This document shows, piece after piece, positions 33,201 through 41,476 of a DNA stretch of 47,192 nt (its first letter is position 1; each line of letters begins with the position of its first letter). Position numbers and translations under genes: made by a program. The notes under the pieces were generated by a model, which made no database searches, was not told where the DNA came from, and saw nothing but the letters and a program-made list of their open reading frames with translations. This DNA comes from Nitrosarchaeum sp. (GTDB lineage Archaea > Thermoproteota > Nitrososphaeria > Nitrososphaerales > Nitrosopumilaceae). The stretch spans positions 1-47,192 of the forward strand of contig JAGXTE010000068.1 of the NCBI GenBank assembly GCA_018334095.1, read 5' to 3'.

Positions 33201-34864
33201 AGATGTCTTGCCTCTTCTGCTATTTGTTTAATCTGTTCTTGTTTTTCTCCAACAACATGTAGTCCAATCCATTTTTTAACAAGTTCAGAACCTCCTAATT
33301 CATTTGCTTTATCAAGTAATAATTTTCGTTTAGTTTTAAGAACTTGATTTCTAAAATCTCTAATAGCACCACGTACATCTTGTTTTCCAATAATTGCACT
33401 GCCACCCACAAAAACCCGGGCACCATCTGCAAAACAAGAGCCAATATTGTCAAAAGTTACACCACCGTCAGCCTCAATATAGCCAGAAAACTTGTGCTCA
33501 TTTAGAATAGCTTTCAATCTAGTCATTTTTTCATGGGTTTCTTCAATGTATTTTTGACCAGATTTTCCAGGGACAACAGACATTACAATTAGTTGATCCA
33601 GAGAGGGAATGAATTTGTAAGACCATTCAGGAAGTTCGGTATTTGGATTAATTGCAAGACCTACACCAACTTGATTTTGTTTTAGATAATCATGTATTTC
33701 ACTAAAACTTGTTTCATCACAAACTTCAACATGTACAGTGATTATATCACTACCAGCTTCAACATAATCTTTGATATGTTTTACAGGTTCATTGATCATT
33801 AGATGTGTATCAAATGGGAGTACTGTTAATGATCGTAATTCTTTGATTTTTGCATGATCAAAAGTTTTTGTTGGAACAAATTGGCCATCCATAACATCAA
33901 GATGAATAAAGTCAGCTCTGCCAGATATACACCGTTTAATCTCATTTTCAAGATTATTCATATTACCAGCAATGATTGAAGGAGCAATCATAAACTGAGA
34001 ATCAAGTTCTAAATCAATTATCGGTGTAACATCTGAATCAGGTGCTTTTCCATGCCATTGTGGATTATCTTCCATGTGTTCAACTCCTTTTCCTTTAATT
34101 GTTCTAGCGATGATTATTGATGGAATACCTTTTGTAGAATTTGCTTTAGTAATAGCTGCGTCAATTTGCTCAATTCTATGTCCATCAATTTCAATTACAT
34201 TCCATCCAAATGATCTCCATTTGTCACCTGTCTTCCATCGTGAAGCATCTTTCCACATTTCAGAGATATCGTCGCCTTCTAATTTTTTATCTAATGGCAT
34301 AATTTTTTCTGTGTATGAGTCCTGTTGTATAAAATTTCTATCTAAAAAAACTGTAAGATTATCGACTTTGTATTTTGCAGCTGTCATTGCCGCTTCCCAT
34401 ATTTGTCCTTCATCAGACTCACCATCACCTATTATGGTGTAGACATGATAATTTTTTTCATCAATTTTACCAGCAAGCGCAACTCCAATAGAATATGATA
34501 AACCAGTTCCTAAAGAACCACCACAAAATTCAACTCCAGGGCATTTTAGATCAGGATGGCCCTGTAATTTACTTCCAAATTGTCTTAAAGTTTCAAGTTG
34601 AGACTCAGGAAAATAGCCTGCAACTGCCATATTTGAAAATAAGCCAGGTCCTGCATGTCCTTTAGATAAGATTAATCGATCTCGATCTTCCCACTGAGGA
34701 TTATTTGGATCATATTTCAAATGATTGTAAAATAAACATCCCAAAATTTCAGCCATAGAGAAAGAGCCACCTGGATGACCAGAACCAGCTTTGCTTACTC
34801 CTTTAATTACTAATTTACGAGCACGAAGAACATTTTTTTTGATTAGATAGTAATTTAGTCTCAT
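33197..34864 (-). CDS. Fusion: transketolase N-terminal half with ribulose-phosphate 3-epimerase
   Basis: Residues 1-285 are the transketolase ThDP-binding subunit: GSGHPGGSFSMAE (27-39), LSKGHAGPG, IIGDGESDEGQIWEAAM (144-160) and LDRNFIQQDSY. Residues 291-510 are a full ribulose-phosphate 3-epimerase TIM barrel: IAPSIIAGN, FIHLDVMDGQFVP (H321, D323), HLMINEP (H354), VMSVVPGKSGQKY and ADGGVTFDNI (D466). About 45 helical residues (511-555) form a tail that resembles no domain I know. No stop or frameshift separates the parts. The gene opens an operon with tktC and tal, so one transcript carries the full set of pentose phosphate shuffling activities except ribose-5-phosphate isomerase. Confidence 0.93.
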   Translation of the reverse strand: MRLNYYLIKKNVLRARKLVIKGVSKAGSGHPGGSFSMAEILGCLFYNHLKYDPNNPQWEDRDRLILSKGHAGPGLFSNMAVAGYFPESQLETLRQFGSKLQGHPDLKCPGVEFCGGSLGTGLSYSIGVALAGKIDEKNYHVYTIIGDGESDEGQIWEAAMTAAKYKVDNLTVFLDRNFIQQDSYTEKIMPLDKKLEGDDISEMWKDASRWKTGDKWRSFGWNVIEIDGHRIEQIDAAITKANSTKGIPSIIIARTIKGKGVEHMEDNPQWHGKAPDSDVTPIIDLELDSQFMIAPSIIAGNMNNLENEIKRCISGRADFIHLDVMDGQFVPTKTFDHAKIKELRSLTVLPFDTHLMINEPVKHIKDYVEAGSDIITVHVEVCDETSFSEIHDYLKQNQVGVGLAINPNTELPEWSYKFIPSLDQLIVMSVVPGKSGQKYIEETHEKMTRLKAILNEHKFSGYIEADGGVTFDNIGSCFADGARVFVGGSAIIGKQDVRGAIRDFRNQVLKTKRKLLLDKANELGGSELVKKWIGLHVVGEKQEQIKQIAEEARHL

Positions 34865-34933
34865 TTCACGATTGCGATAACTAGAAATTTAATAAAAATC
34901 TACTTCTGCAAAATTTTAATCTAATGAAATCTA

Positions 34934-35317
34934 TTGGTAAATGTGGATATCAAAAATGAATTGCCAATAATAGTTTACGATAATCAGTGTTATTTGTGTG
35001 TAAAATTTGCAAAAATGATCGAATTTCTTTCAAGAGGTAATTTGACAATGATCGGACATTATTCAGATTTTGGTATAAAACTTAGAAAAATGTTGGGAGA
35101 ATCGGCACTAGAGATGTTTTGGCTAATAGATAAAAAAACAGCGTATGGTGGAAGAGCGGCGCTTTTACCATTGTTAAAAGCAATAATTATAACAAAACGA
35201 GTAAAATCAAATAAATCGAAAGTAGATGTGCAATGTGAACAAGATTGTAAAACTGTAAAAGCTGTTTTCATAAGATCGGCAAGTTTATTTTCAAATAGTA
35301 AAAAAATAGATCTTTAG
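34934..35317 (+). CDS. DCC-family (DUF393) thiol-disulfide oxidoreductase-like protein
   Basis: A 127-residue protein. The start IIVYDNQCYLCVKFAKMIEF resembles the DCC family motif (usually DGxCxxC), here DNQCYLC with two Cys. A later YGGRAALLPLL segment matches the family's end. It has no signal peptide. A TTG start is used (a GTG three codons on is an alternative). Partners are unknown. Divergent from the pentose phosphate operon and 36 bp upstream of pepA. Confidence 0.75.
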   Translation: MVNVDIKNELPIIVYDNQCYLCVKFAKMIEFLSRGNLTMIGHYSDFGIKLRKMLGESALEMFWLIDKKTAYGGRAALLPLLKAIIITKRVKSNKSKVDVQCEQDCKTVKAVFIRSASLFSNSKKIDL

Positions 35318-35352
35318 TAAATCTAAATAACACATCAAAACCCATATGCATA

Positions 35353-36825
35353 ATGAGGATACAAGTAGAAAACCCAAGTAATTCTAAAAAGAAAACACAA
35401 ATGCTTTGCGGATTTGTATTAGAAAATTCAGATAAAATACTAGGACTGCAAAATATTAATTCAAAAATTATCTCATCAGTAAAACAATCAATAAATGACA
35501 TGGGTGGAATATTTGGTAAAATATCAGTAATTCCAACTAATGAAAAATCAACTCAGAGGATTCTGTTAGCAGGATTAGGTAAAAAAGAAGATTTTACAAA
35601 TGATACGATCAGGTTTGTTTCAGGCAAAATTGCTCAAAAGGCTAAAGAATTGAAACTGAAAGAATTTACCATAGTAGCACCACCAAGTTCTCTAATAGAA
35701 CCTGTTTCACTAGTATCTCAAATAGTAGAGGGATGTAAGATGTCTCTTTATAAATTTGAAAAATATAAATCAAAAAAAGAAAACGCTAATCCAAATCTCA
35801 CAATATTAATTTCTAAATCAAAGAAGATCTCAAATTCAATAAAAACTGCAGAAATTATTTCAGAGGGGGTAATTTACACAAAAAGTATTGCAAATCTACC
35901 ACCGAATGAATGTACACCAACAACATTAGCAAATTTTGTAAAAACCATAGCAAAAAAGAACAGTATGAAATGTAACATAATATCAAAACTAGAACTCAAA
36001 AAAAGAGGATTTGGTGGAATTTCTGCCGTAGGACAAGGCAGTAAAAACGAACCAAAATTAATTATTTTAGAACATTTTCGTGGTCCTAAAAACGAAAAAC
36101 CAATTGTGTTAGTTGGAAAAGCAGTGACATTTGACACTGGTGGAATTTCATTAAAACCGGGTGAAAAAATGGATGAGATGAAATTTGATAAGTGTGGAGG
36201 ATGCACAGTTATTGGAATCATGAAAGTGGTTTCAGAATTAAAATTACCAATTAACTTGGTAGGGATTATTCCATCTGTTGAAAATATGCCAGGTGGTGAA
36301 GCATATAGGCCAGGAGACATCATAAAATTATACAATGGAAAAACAGCGGAGATTTTGAATACAGATGCGGAAGGTAGAATCATTTTAGCTGATGCATTAT
36401 CATATGGAGAAAAACAATATTCACCAAAGGCAATTATCGATTTTGCAACATTAACAGGAGCTTGCATAATTGCTTTAGGAACAAATATTGCAGGTATGGT
36501 TTCAAATAATAAAAAATTGACAGATATGATTATTGAATCTTCAAAAAGAACAACTGAAGAAATTTGGAATCTTCCATTAAATGAAGACTATATGGATATG
36601 ATAAAATCTGAAGTTGCAGATATGAAAAATGTTGGAATTGGAAGAGCGGCAGGCACGATTACCGCTGCGGCGTTTTTAAGAAATGCTATTGAAAAAACAC
36701 CTTGGGTTCACATCGATATTGCAGGTGTTGCGTGGACACAAATTGCAACAAAAGATAAACCATACAATCCAAAAGGAGCTACAGGTTTTGGAGTAAGATT
36801 GATTTTGGATTACTTACAGAATTAA
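35353..36825 (+). CDS. pepA: Leucyl aminopeptidase (M17 family)
   Basis: A cytosolic zinc aminopeptidase that removes N-terminal residues from peptides. The catalytic C-terminal domain has VGKAVTFDTGGISLKPGEKM near residue 255, MKFDKCGG and NTDAEGRIILADAL near 335, which supply the metal ligands and Arg/Lys residues of M17. The N-terminal 160 residues are the usual smaller domain. At 490 residues it is normal length. A 135-bp AT-rich spacer follows. Confidence 0.95.
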   Translation: MRIQVENPSNSKKKTQMLCGFVLENSDKILGLQNINSKIISSVKQSINDMGGIFGKISVIPTNEKSTQRILLAGLGKKEDFTNDTIRFVSGKIAQKAKELKLKEFTIVAPPSSLIEPVSLVSQIVEGCKMSLYKFEKYKSKKENANPNLTILISKSKKISNSIKTAEIISEGVIYTKSIANLPPNECTPTTLANFVKTIAKKNSMKCNIISKLELKKRGFGGISAVGQGSKNEPKLIILEHFRGPKNEKPIVLVGKAVTFDTGGISLKPGEKMDEMKFDKCGGCTVIGIMKVVSELKLPINLVGIIPSVENMPGGEAYRPGDIIKLYNGKTAEILNTDAEGRIILADALSYGEKQYSPKAIIDFATLTGACIIALGTNIAGMVSNNKKLTDMIIESSKRTTEEIWNLPLNEDYMDMIKSEVADMKNVGIGRAAGTITAAAFLRNAIEKTPWVHIDIAGVAWTQIATKDKPYNPKGATGFGVRLILDYLQN

Positions 36826-36960
36826 TTTAAAAATAATTTAGGAGTTTAACTGAAAGTCTAAAACAAGCGTAGTAGATTTTCTAAATTATTAAGGATTTAG
36901 AAATAATAATTTGGCAACAATGGTTTACGGTTTAAAAAAATAAAAAAAGAGATAGTTGTT

Positions 36961-38586
36961 CTATGGCAGTGTTGAATCAAACAGTGCACCTTGGTTACCA
37001 ATGCCCTTCTTTGATTGATCATGTGGTACTACTGGCAGTTGAACTAATCCGCTACATGTTCCGCCGTTACCATCATCTGCAGTAAAGCCGATATAGTATA
37101 CCCTACCATCACCGTTTCCAGATCTTTCAGATCTTACTTGAGCTTTGTCTGTTCCAACTCCAAAGCCGTCTGGTGATTTATCGCCATCTCCAAGTCCGTT
37201 TGTCTTTTCATCTTGGAAGATGCTAATGATCTCAATTGTTATTGGATCACCGTCAGGGTCTGTAGCTCCGCTAAGAGTCACAGTCTTTAGCTTGTGGTTT
37301 GGAGGCCAAAGTTTGGTAATATTTGGTTTCACATCAGAGCAAACTGGATTTGCATTATCACATGCATCTCCTACTCCATCACCGTCAGTGTCTTCTTGTC
37401 CTGGGTTTGGTGTTGTTGGACAGTTATCGATAGGATCGCCTACTCCATCACCGTCAGTGTCTGGAACATCACATGCATCGCCAACTCGGTTATTGTTGGA
37501 ATCTGCTTGATCTGTGTTTGGTGTTGTTGGACAGTTATCATTCACATCAGGTACTCCATCATTATCGGTATCAATAATTGGTACACCGCCAACTTTGCCA
37601 AATGCAAAGATGAAAGTTACTGGAGTTCCAAGTGTTGGACCATCTATAGTACTAGATTGGCCAAGTGAATACAGCTCGGCACCTACTGCTCCAAGTGCAA
37701 GTAATGCTTCTGATTCATTTGGTGCGCTACCATAAAATGTTGTGATCTCTGTCTTTTCACCTGCCTTTATTGGACCTATTTCAAAGTCAAATACTGCACC
37801 GTGATCAGATGGACCCAAATCTACAAAATCAACATCTTCTGATCCTCCAGGAAAAATATCATATGTTCCCCAGAAATTAGTTGAACCAGGTTCTGATGTC
37901 AGGAATCCGTTGTTTCCACTTTTGATTAGTTTTGCAGTGGTTGCAGTTCCCTGAATCGTAACATATTCACTAAAGTATGTTGGTCCCACATCCCAATCCA
38001 TGACACGTCTGTAAAGTACACTGTTCATGTCTACTCCACTTAAGTTCTCAACAGTAACAGTTACTTCGTATAATCGTGATGTATCTGGTGAAGGTTTGTA
38101 ATCATGCGTTACACGTAGCACTGGTGTTGCAAAACTATCTGGAACTTCAACAACAGACGTTGCAGTAGAGCCACCATCAATACCAGTAAGGGATACAACA
38201 TCTAGATTGTAAGAGCCGATTGCATTATTTGCATAACCAGTAACTCCAGTATCTACTACCTTGACACCCCATCCTTCACAGAGACATCCAGGTTCGGTAG
38301 ATGCAAAATAGCTTCCACTATTTCCCTCACGAAGACCTACATATCCAATGAATTGGGGATCAAATGCAGGAAGTCCTGCAACTCCTCGGTATGGTACATT
38401 AAGTTGTCCTGCGTTGTCAATTCCCATTATCACATCACCATTTCCAATTATTACGCCCGTTCCACTAATTGGCAGAAGTGCTTCTGCCTTCTGAGCTGGA
38501 ATGGCAATTGTCAGAGGCGAAAGCAATAGGATTGTTGCTAACAGTATCGGTAAAGTCATTTTTTTAGAAAGTAAAGTCATTGTCAA
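36961..38586 (-). CDS. Secreted protein with thrombospondin type 3 repeats
   Basis: A signal peptide covers about residues 1-36 (a second Met ten residues in is an alternative start). About 300 residues of beta-rich domain follow, with no family I recognise. At about 345-420 a TSP3 set appears: [38 protein letters not shown] and [12 protein letters not shown], calcium-binding loops. The C-terminal 120 residues have [20 protein letters not shown] and [14 protein letters not shown]. The gene is visibly richer in G+C than its neighbours. It shares the TSP3 theme with the gene at 1-404, though the rest is different. An exported surface or adhesion role is inferred. Confidence 0.8.
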   Translation of the reverse strand: MTMTLLSKKMTLPILLATILLLSPLTIAIPAQKAEALLPISGTGVIIGNGDVIMGIDNAGQLNVPYRGVAGLPAFDPQFIGYVGLREGNSGSYFASTEPGCLCEGWGVKVVDTGVTGYANNAIGSYNLDVVSLTGIDGGSTATSVVEVPDSFATPVLRVTHDYKPSPDTSRLYEVTVTVENLSGVDMNSVLYRRVMDWDVGPTYFSEYVTIQGTATTAKLIKSGNNGFLTSEPGSTNFWGTYDIFPGGSEDVDFVDLGPSDHGAVFDFEIGPIKAGEKTEITTFYGSAPNESEALLALGAVGAELYSLGQSSTIDGPTLGTPVTFIFAFGKVGGVPIIDTDNDGVPDVNDNCPTTPNTDQADSNNNRVGDACDVPDTDGDGVGDPIDNCPTTPNPGQEDTDGDGVGDACDNANPVCSDVKPNITKLWPPNHKLKTVTLSGATDPDGDPITIEIISIFQDEKTNGLGDGDKSPDGFGVGTDKAQVRSERSGNGDGRVYYIGFTADDGNGGTCSGLVQLPVVPHDQSKKGIGNQGALFDSTLP

Positions 38587-38801
38587 TACATAATTGATGA
38601 AATATTTGAAGCAATTGTTGTAATCCGATGATCGCTATGTTTTATCATAATTATATACAAAAAATAAAAAATAATTCAAAATTATACAATCCTTAGACAT
38701 ATTTGGTTATTCAAAAAGTAAACATGATCAAAAAACAAGTAAGAATTAGAATATGATCCTAAACATGTTGTTAGAAAATTAATGATTTAGATGCTTGCGA
38801 T

Positions 38802-38939
38802 ATGATATGTGTACATAGATTACAAACACCTGACAATGTAATGATAGGATCATACCTTGACATGTATAACAGAAAAAATGTAGAAAAACTGGAGCTGTAC
38901 TTGCAAGTAGAACCATCCCTTGCAATAACTAACATTTGA
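38802..38939 (+). CDS. Possible 45-residue protein
   Basis: The frame reads MICVHRLQTPDNVMIGSYLD, then MYNRKNVEKLELYLQVEPSL and AITNI, a soluble amphipathic pattern. The TATA-like GAAAATTAATGA is about 25 bases upstream. It is open over 46 codons in AT-rich DNA, so chance cannot be ruled out. No homologue comes to mind. It could also be a remnant of a longer gene. Confidence 0.3.
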   Translation: MICVHRLQTPDNVMIGSYLDMYNRKNVEKLELYLQVEPSLAITNI

Positions 38940-38952
38940 GAATCACTTACTG

Positions 38953-38993
38953 TCTCTTACAATCTCTTACAAATTTGTAAGAACTGTAAGAGA
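38953..38993. repeat. Nested inverted repeat (TCTCTTACA/TGTAAGAGA)
   Basis: The outer arms TCTCTTACA (38953-38961) and TGTAAGAGA (38985-38993) enclose an 18-bp perfect palindrome, TCTTACAAATTTGTAAGA (38965-38982). The left arm is thus a direct repeat of TCTCTTACA at 38953 and 38963. It looks like a multi-site operator or a cruciform-forming element. Confidence 0.85.
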
Positions 38994-39013
38994 GGGATGT
39001 CTCATTTTTTATG

Positions 39014-39046
39014 CGTGACAAATTTATTTTTTGACTTATTGTCACG
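39014..39046. repeat. Inverted repeat CGTGACAA/TTGTCACG
   Basis: Arms at 39014-39021 and 39039-39046 separated by 17 bases. A third copy of TGTCACG lies at 39081-39087. The spacing suits either a hairpin or paired protein sites. Confidence 0.8.
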
Positions 39047-39096
39047 AACAAGTTACTTACAAAATGCCATAGTAAGAAACTGTCACGCCTTCAAAA

Positions 39097-39160
39097 GCTA
39101 ACTTTCAGTAGGCTTAGAGCTAACTTTGTAAAATCAGCTCAAAGATAACTTACTGTAGGC
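39097..39160. repeat. Direct repeat of GCTAACTTTC-AGTAGGC type
   Basis: GCTAACTTTCAGTAGGC (39097-39113) and GATAACTTACTGTAGGC (39144-39160) match at 14 of 17 bases, 47 bp apart. A further GCTAACTTT lies at 39119-39127. The 9-bp word also occurs in the operator of the multicopper oxidase (8633-8641). Confidence 0.75.
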
Positions 39161-39199
39161 ATGAAAGTAAAAGATACTCACTTGAGTGGAAATTCTTCT

Positions 39200-39245
39200 T
39201 ATTACACACCCTATTACACACCCTATTACACAACATTAGTGTAAT
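39200..39245. repeat. 12-bp tandem repeat TATTACACACCC
   Basis: Two full copies (39200-39211 and 39212-39223) and a third partial one (39224-39232). ATTACAC in the last copy pairs with GTGTAAT at 39239-39245, giving a short hairpin at the end of the array. Confidence 0.85.
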
Positions 39246-39297
39246 TAGAGGAATGAAAGTATTGTAAACAATACTTAAATTTTAAAAATATATGAAA

Positions 39298-39435
39298 TTA
39301 GTATCCACGACTATTTCTATCAGGTTTATCGGTGTTAGGATTTCGAAAACCATGTTTATCCATCATATGATTTAGAAAACGTATATCGTCTAAAAATGAT
39401 TGTCCACAAACAACACAGCTAGGCATTGAAATCAT
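39298..39435 (-). CDS. Small C2H2 zinc-finger protein
   Basis: From the ATG at 39435 the product is 45 residues with CVVCGQSFLDDIRFLNHMMD then KH: a C-x2-C-x12-H-x4-H finger, followed by a polar NPNTDKPDRNSRGY tail. The open frame continues upstream into the 5S rRNA gene, so an internal start is needed: ATGs at 39456, 39435 and 39426 are candidates. TTTTAATAT near 39460 (minus) is a TATA element about 25 bases before 39435. Single C2H2 fingers are common in small archaeal proteins. It lies 44 bp after the 5S gene on the same strand. Confidence 0.6.
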   Translation of the reverse strand: MISMPSCVVCGQSFLDDIRFLNHMMDKHGFRNPNTDKPDRNSRGY

Positions 39436-39479
39436 AATGCAAATCGTAAATTCCATATTAAAAGATTGATTGAAAGAAG

Positions 39480-39596
39480 ATGCCAGCACTGTTGCTTCCC
39501 AAGAGCTCTCGCATCTTAGTAGCACAACAGCGACGTTAGGTTTGACTTCCAAGTTCGGAATGGGATTGGGTCGCACCCTAACGCTATGGCCGGCTT
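39480..39596 (-). rRNA. rrf: 5S ribosomal RNA
   Basis: On the minus strand the segment GGGTGCGACCCAATCCCATT followed by CCGAACTTGGAAGTCAAACC is the conserved 5S loop B-C region. The ends GCCGGCC (5') and GTGCTGGC (3') form helix I. Length about 116 nt; the ends are approximate to a few bases. It stands apart from any 16S-23S genes in this window. Confidence 0.92.
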
Positions 39597-39618
39597 GAAA
39601 AATCTTGACAGAATCTCA

Positions 39619-39666
39619 TCTATTAAGGTAACGCCTCTTAGTGGACGGTTCAAAAGAGGTATAAAT
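39619..39666. promoter_or_regulatory. Divergent promoters of 5S rRNA (-) and ABCE1 (+)
   Basis: CCTTAATAGATG on the minus strand (about 39620-39632) is some 30 bases upstream of the 5S 5' end. GGTATAAATC on the plus strand (39657-39666) is 26 bases upstream of the ABCE1 ATG at 39689, giving a leaderless message. The two starts share a spacer of under 100 bp. Confidence 0.5.
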
Positions 39667-39688
39667 CAAGGCAAAATAGAATTACGAC

Positions 39689-41476
39689 ATGACCCATAGA
39701 GTTGCAGTACTTGATAGAGACCTTTGTCAGCCAAAAAAATGTGGTTTAGAATGCATAAAATATTGTCCTGTTAACAAGTCAGGGGCTGACTGTATCATTC
39801 TAAACGAGGAGGTAAAAAAAGCTCAGATAGATGAAGAGGTTTGTAATGGGTGTGGCATTTGTGTAAAAGTTTGTCCATTTGATGCGATTACAATTGTCAA
39901 TTTAGCATCAGAATTAGCAGCAGATAAAATTCATCAATACGGCCCAAATTCATTTAGATTATACAAATTACCTACGCCAAGAAAAGGAGAAGTTGTAGGA
40001 TTACTTGGTAGAAACGGGATGGGAAAAAGCACTGTAGTAAATATTCTATCTGGAAACTTAAAACCAAATTTGGGAAGATATGAAAATCCTCCAGAGTGGG
40101 ATGAGATTTTAAAGTATTATAGTGGAACTGAATTGAAATCTCATTTTGAGAAAATTAAAAATAAACAAATTCGTGCATCAATTAAACCACAACAAGTACA
40201 TCATGTTGCACAAGCATTTGATGGCACTGGAAAAGATCTAATAGAAAAATATGATGAACGTGGAATATCTAGAGAATTAATCAAAGAATTAGGATTAGAA
40301 AATTCCATGGAACAGAATTTGAAAGAACTTAGCGGGGGAGAACTTCAAAGATTATCCATAGCTGCAGTTGCATCAAAAGATACCGAATTTTATTTTTTCG
40401 ATGAGCCATCATCATATAATGATGTATTTCAAAGAAAAAGTGTAGCAAGAGTAATTCACAGTTTAGCTAAAATTGGAAAAAGTGTAATGGTTGTAGAACA
40501 TGATTTAACATTACTTGATTATCTAAGTGATTATATTGAATTACTTTATGGTGAACCTGCAGCATATGGTATTGTTTCTAACGTATTATCAACTAAAATT
40601 GGAATCAATGTATTTCTTGATGGTTATCTTCCAACTGAAAATGTAAGATTTAGAGACAAAAAATTTTCTTTTGATGTATCTTCAACTTCAACAGATGAAT
40701 TTCAAGAGGGAAGTGAAATTATGGCATATCCAAAACTAGAAAAAAAATATCCAAGTTTCTCAGTAACAATTGAGCCTGGTCGAGTAAGAAAAGGTGAAGT
40801 ATTAGGAATAATGGGAGCAAATGCACTTGGAAAAACAACATTGATGAAGATGATTGCGGGAGTAGAAAAACCAGATTCCGGTGAGATAGATAAAAAAATA
40901 AAAATTGCATATAAACCACAATATCTTCAAAATGATATCGATGTAGAAGTCATAGCATTATTAGACAAAGCCAACGGGAGTCAAATTGAAGGAAGTCAAG
41001 AAGAAGAACAGATACTTGAACCATTAAAAATTAAAAAACTTTACAATAAATCTGTAAAGAATCTATCAGGAGGGGAATTACAAAAAATTTCAGTTGCAGC
41101 ATGTTTATTACAAAAAGTGGATCTATATGCATTAGATGAACCATCTGCATTTTTAGATGTAGAAGATAGAATAACTATTGCAAAGTTTCTTCAAAAATTT
41201 GTTCGATCATTTGGTAAAACAGCAATTGTAATAGATCATGATATACAATTAATGGATTTAATTTCTGACTCTATGATAATTTTTGAAGGTATATCAGGAG
41301 TATCTGGACATGCAACACCTCCAATGCCAAAAGCAGATGCAATGAATAGATTTCTAAAATCATTGGATATGTCATTCCGAAGAGATGAGAAAAGTTTGAG
41401 ACCACGAGTTAACAAATTAGAAAGCAGACTAGATAAAAACCAAAAAGATTCTGGAAATTACTATTACAAAGGATGA
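39689..41476 (+). CDS. Ribosome recycling ATPase ABCE1 (RNase L inhibitor family)
   Basis: A soluble twin-ABC ATPase that splits the ribosome after termination. The N-terminus carries two [4Fe-4S] sets: CQPKKCGLECIKYCPV and CNGCGICVKVCPFDA. The first ABC domain has the Walker A GRNGMGKST near residue 112 and the signature LSGGELQRLS. The second has GANALGKTT near 380 and LSGGELQKIS. The hinge segments are typical, and the 595-residue length is normal. It overlaps the methyltransferase downstream by 4 bp. Confidence 0.97.
   Translation: MTHRVAVLDRDLCQPKKCGLECIKYCPVNKSGADCIILNEEVKKAQIDEEVCNGCGICVKVCPFDAITIVNLASELAADKIHQYGPNSFRLYKLPTPRKGEVVGLLGRNGMGKSTVVNILSGNLKPNLGRYENPPEWDEILKYYSGTELKSHFEKIKNKQIRASIKPQQVHHVAQAFDGTGKDLIEKYDERGISRELIKELGLENSMEQNLKELSGGELQRLSIAAVASKDTEFYFFDEPSSYNDVFQRKSVARVIHSLAKIGKSVMVVEHDLTLLDYLSDYIELLYGEPAAYGIVSNVLSTKIGINVFLDGYLPTENVRFRDKKFSFDVSSTSTDEFQEGSEIMAYPKLEKKYPSFSVTIEPGRVRKGEVLGIMGANALGKTTLMKMIAGVEKPDSGEIDKKIKIAYKPQYLQNDIDVEVIALLDKANGSQIEGSQEEEQILEPLKIKKLYNKSVKNLSGGELQKISVAACLLQKVDLYALDEPSAFLDVEDRITIAKFLQKFVRSFGKTAIVIDHDIQLMDLISDSMIIFEGISGVSGHATPPMPKADAMNRFLKSLDMSFRRDEKSLRPRVNKLESRLDKNQKDSGNYYYKG

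Larger units (their letters stand above)
38587..39297. other. Gene-poor, repeat-rich spacer
   Basis: About 710 bp without a long gene. 38587-38800 is AT-rich and holds nothing clear besides the promoter of the TSP3 gene. A 45-codon frame runs 38802-38939. From 38946 to 39245 the DNA is dense with inverted and direct repeats, described separately: at least five CTTAC and three GTAAG words, a CGTGACAA/TTGTCACG pair, GCTAACTTT words and a 12-bp tandem repeat. I see no tRNA, CRISPR or transposase remnant. A regulatory region, an unannotated RNA or an old integration site are all possible. Confidence 0.7.

Noticed and set aside
34934..35317. Glutaredoxin or thioredoxin
   Set aside because: The CYLC pair lacks a thioredoxin context (no cis-Pro strand); the DCC family fits the whole length better.
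35874..36467. Minus-strand 197-residue frame inside pepA
   Set aside because: The plus strand carries the full M17 signature; the minus frame is a shadow.
37145..37735. Overlapping plus-strand frames over the second TSP3 region
   Set aside because: They mirror the repeats of the minus-strand gene and have no recognisable domain.
39200..39232. CRISPR or telomere-like repeat
   Set aside because: Only two and a half 12-bp copies without spacers, and no cas genes nearby.
39436..39576. Extension of the C2H2 protein into the 5S rRNA gene
   Set aside because: The extra residues are the translation of rRNA; an internal ATG with a proper TATA distance exists.
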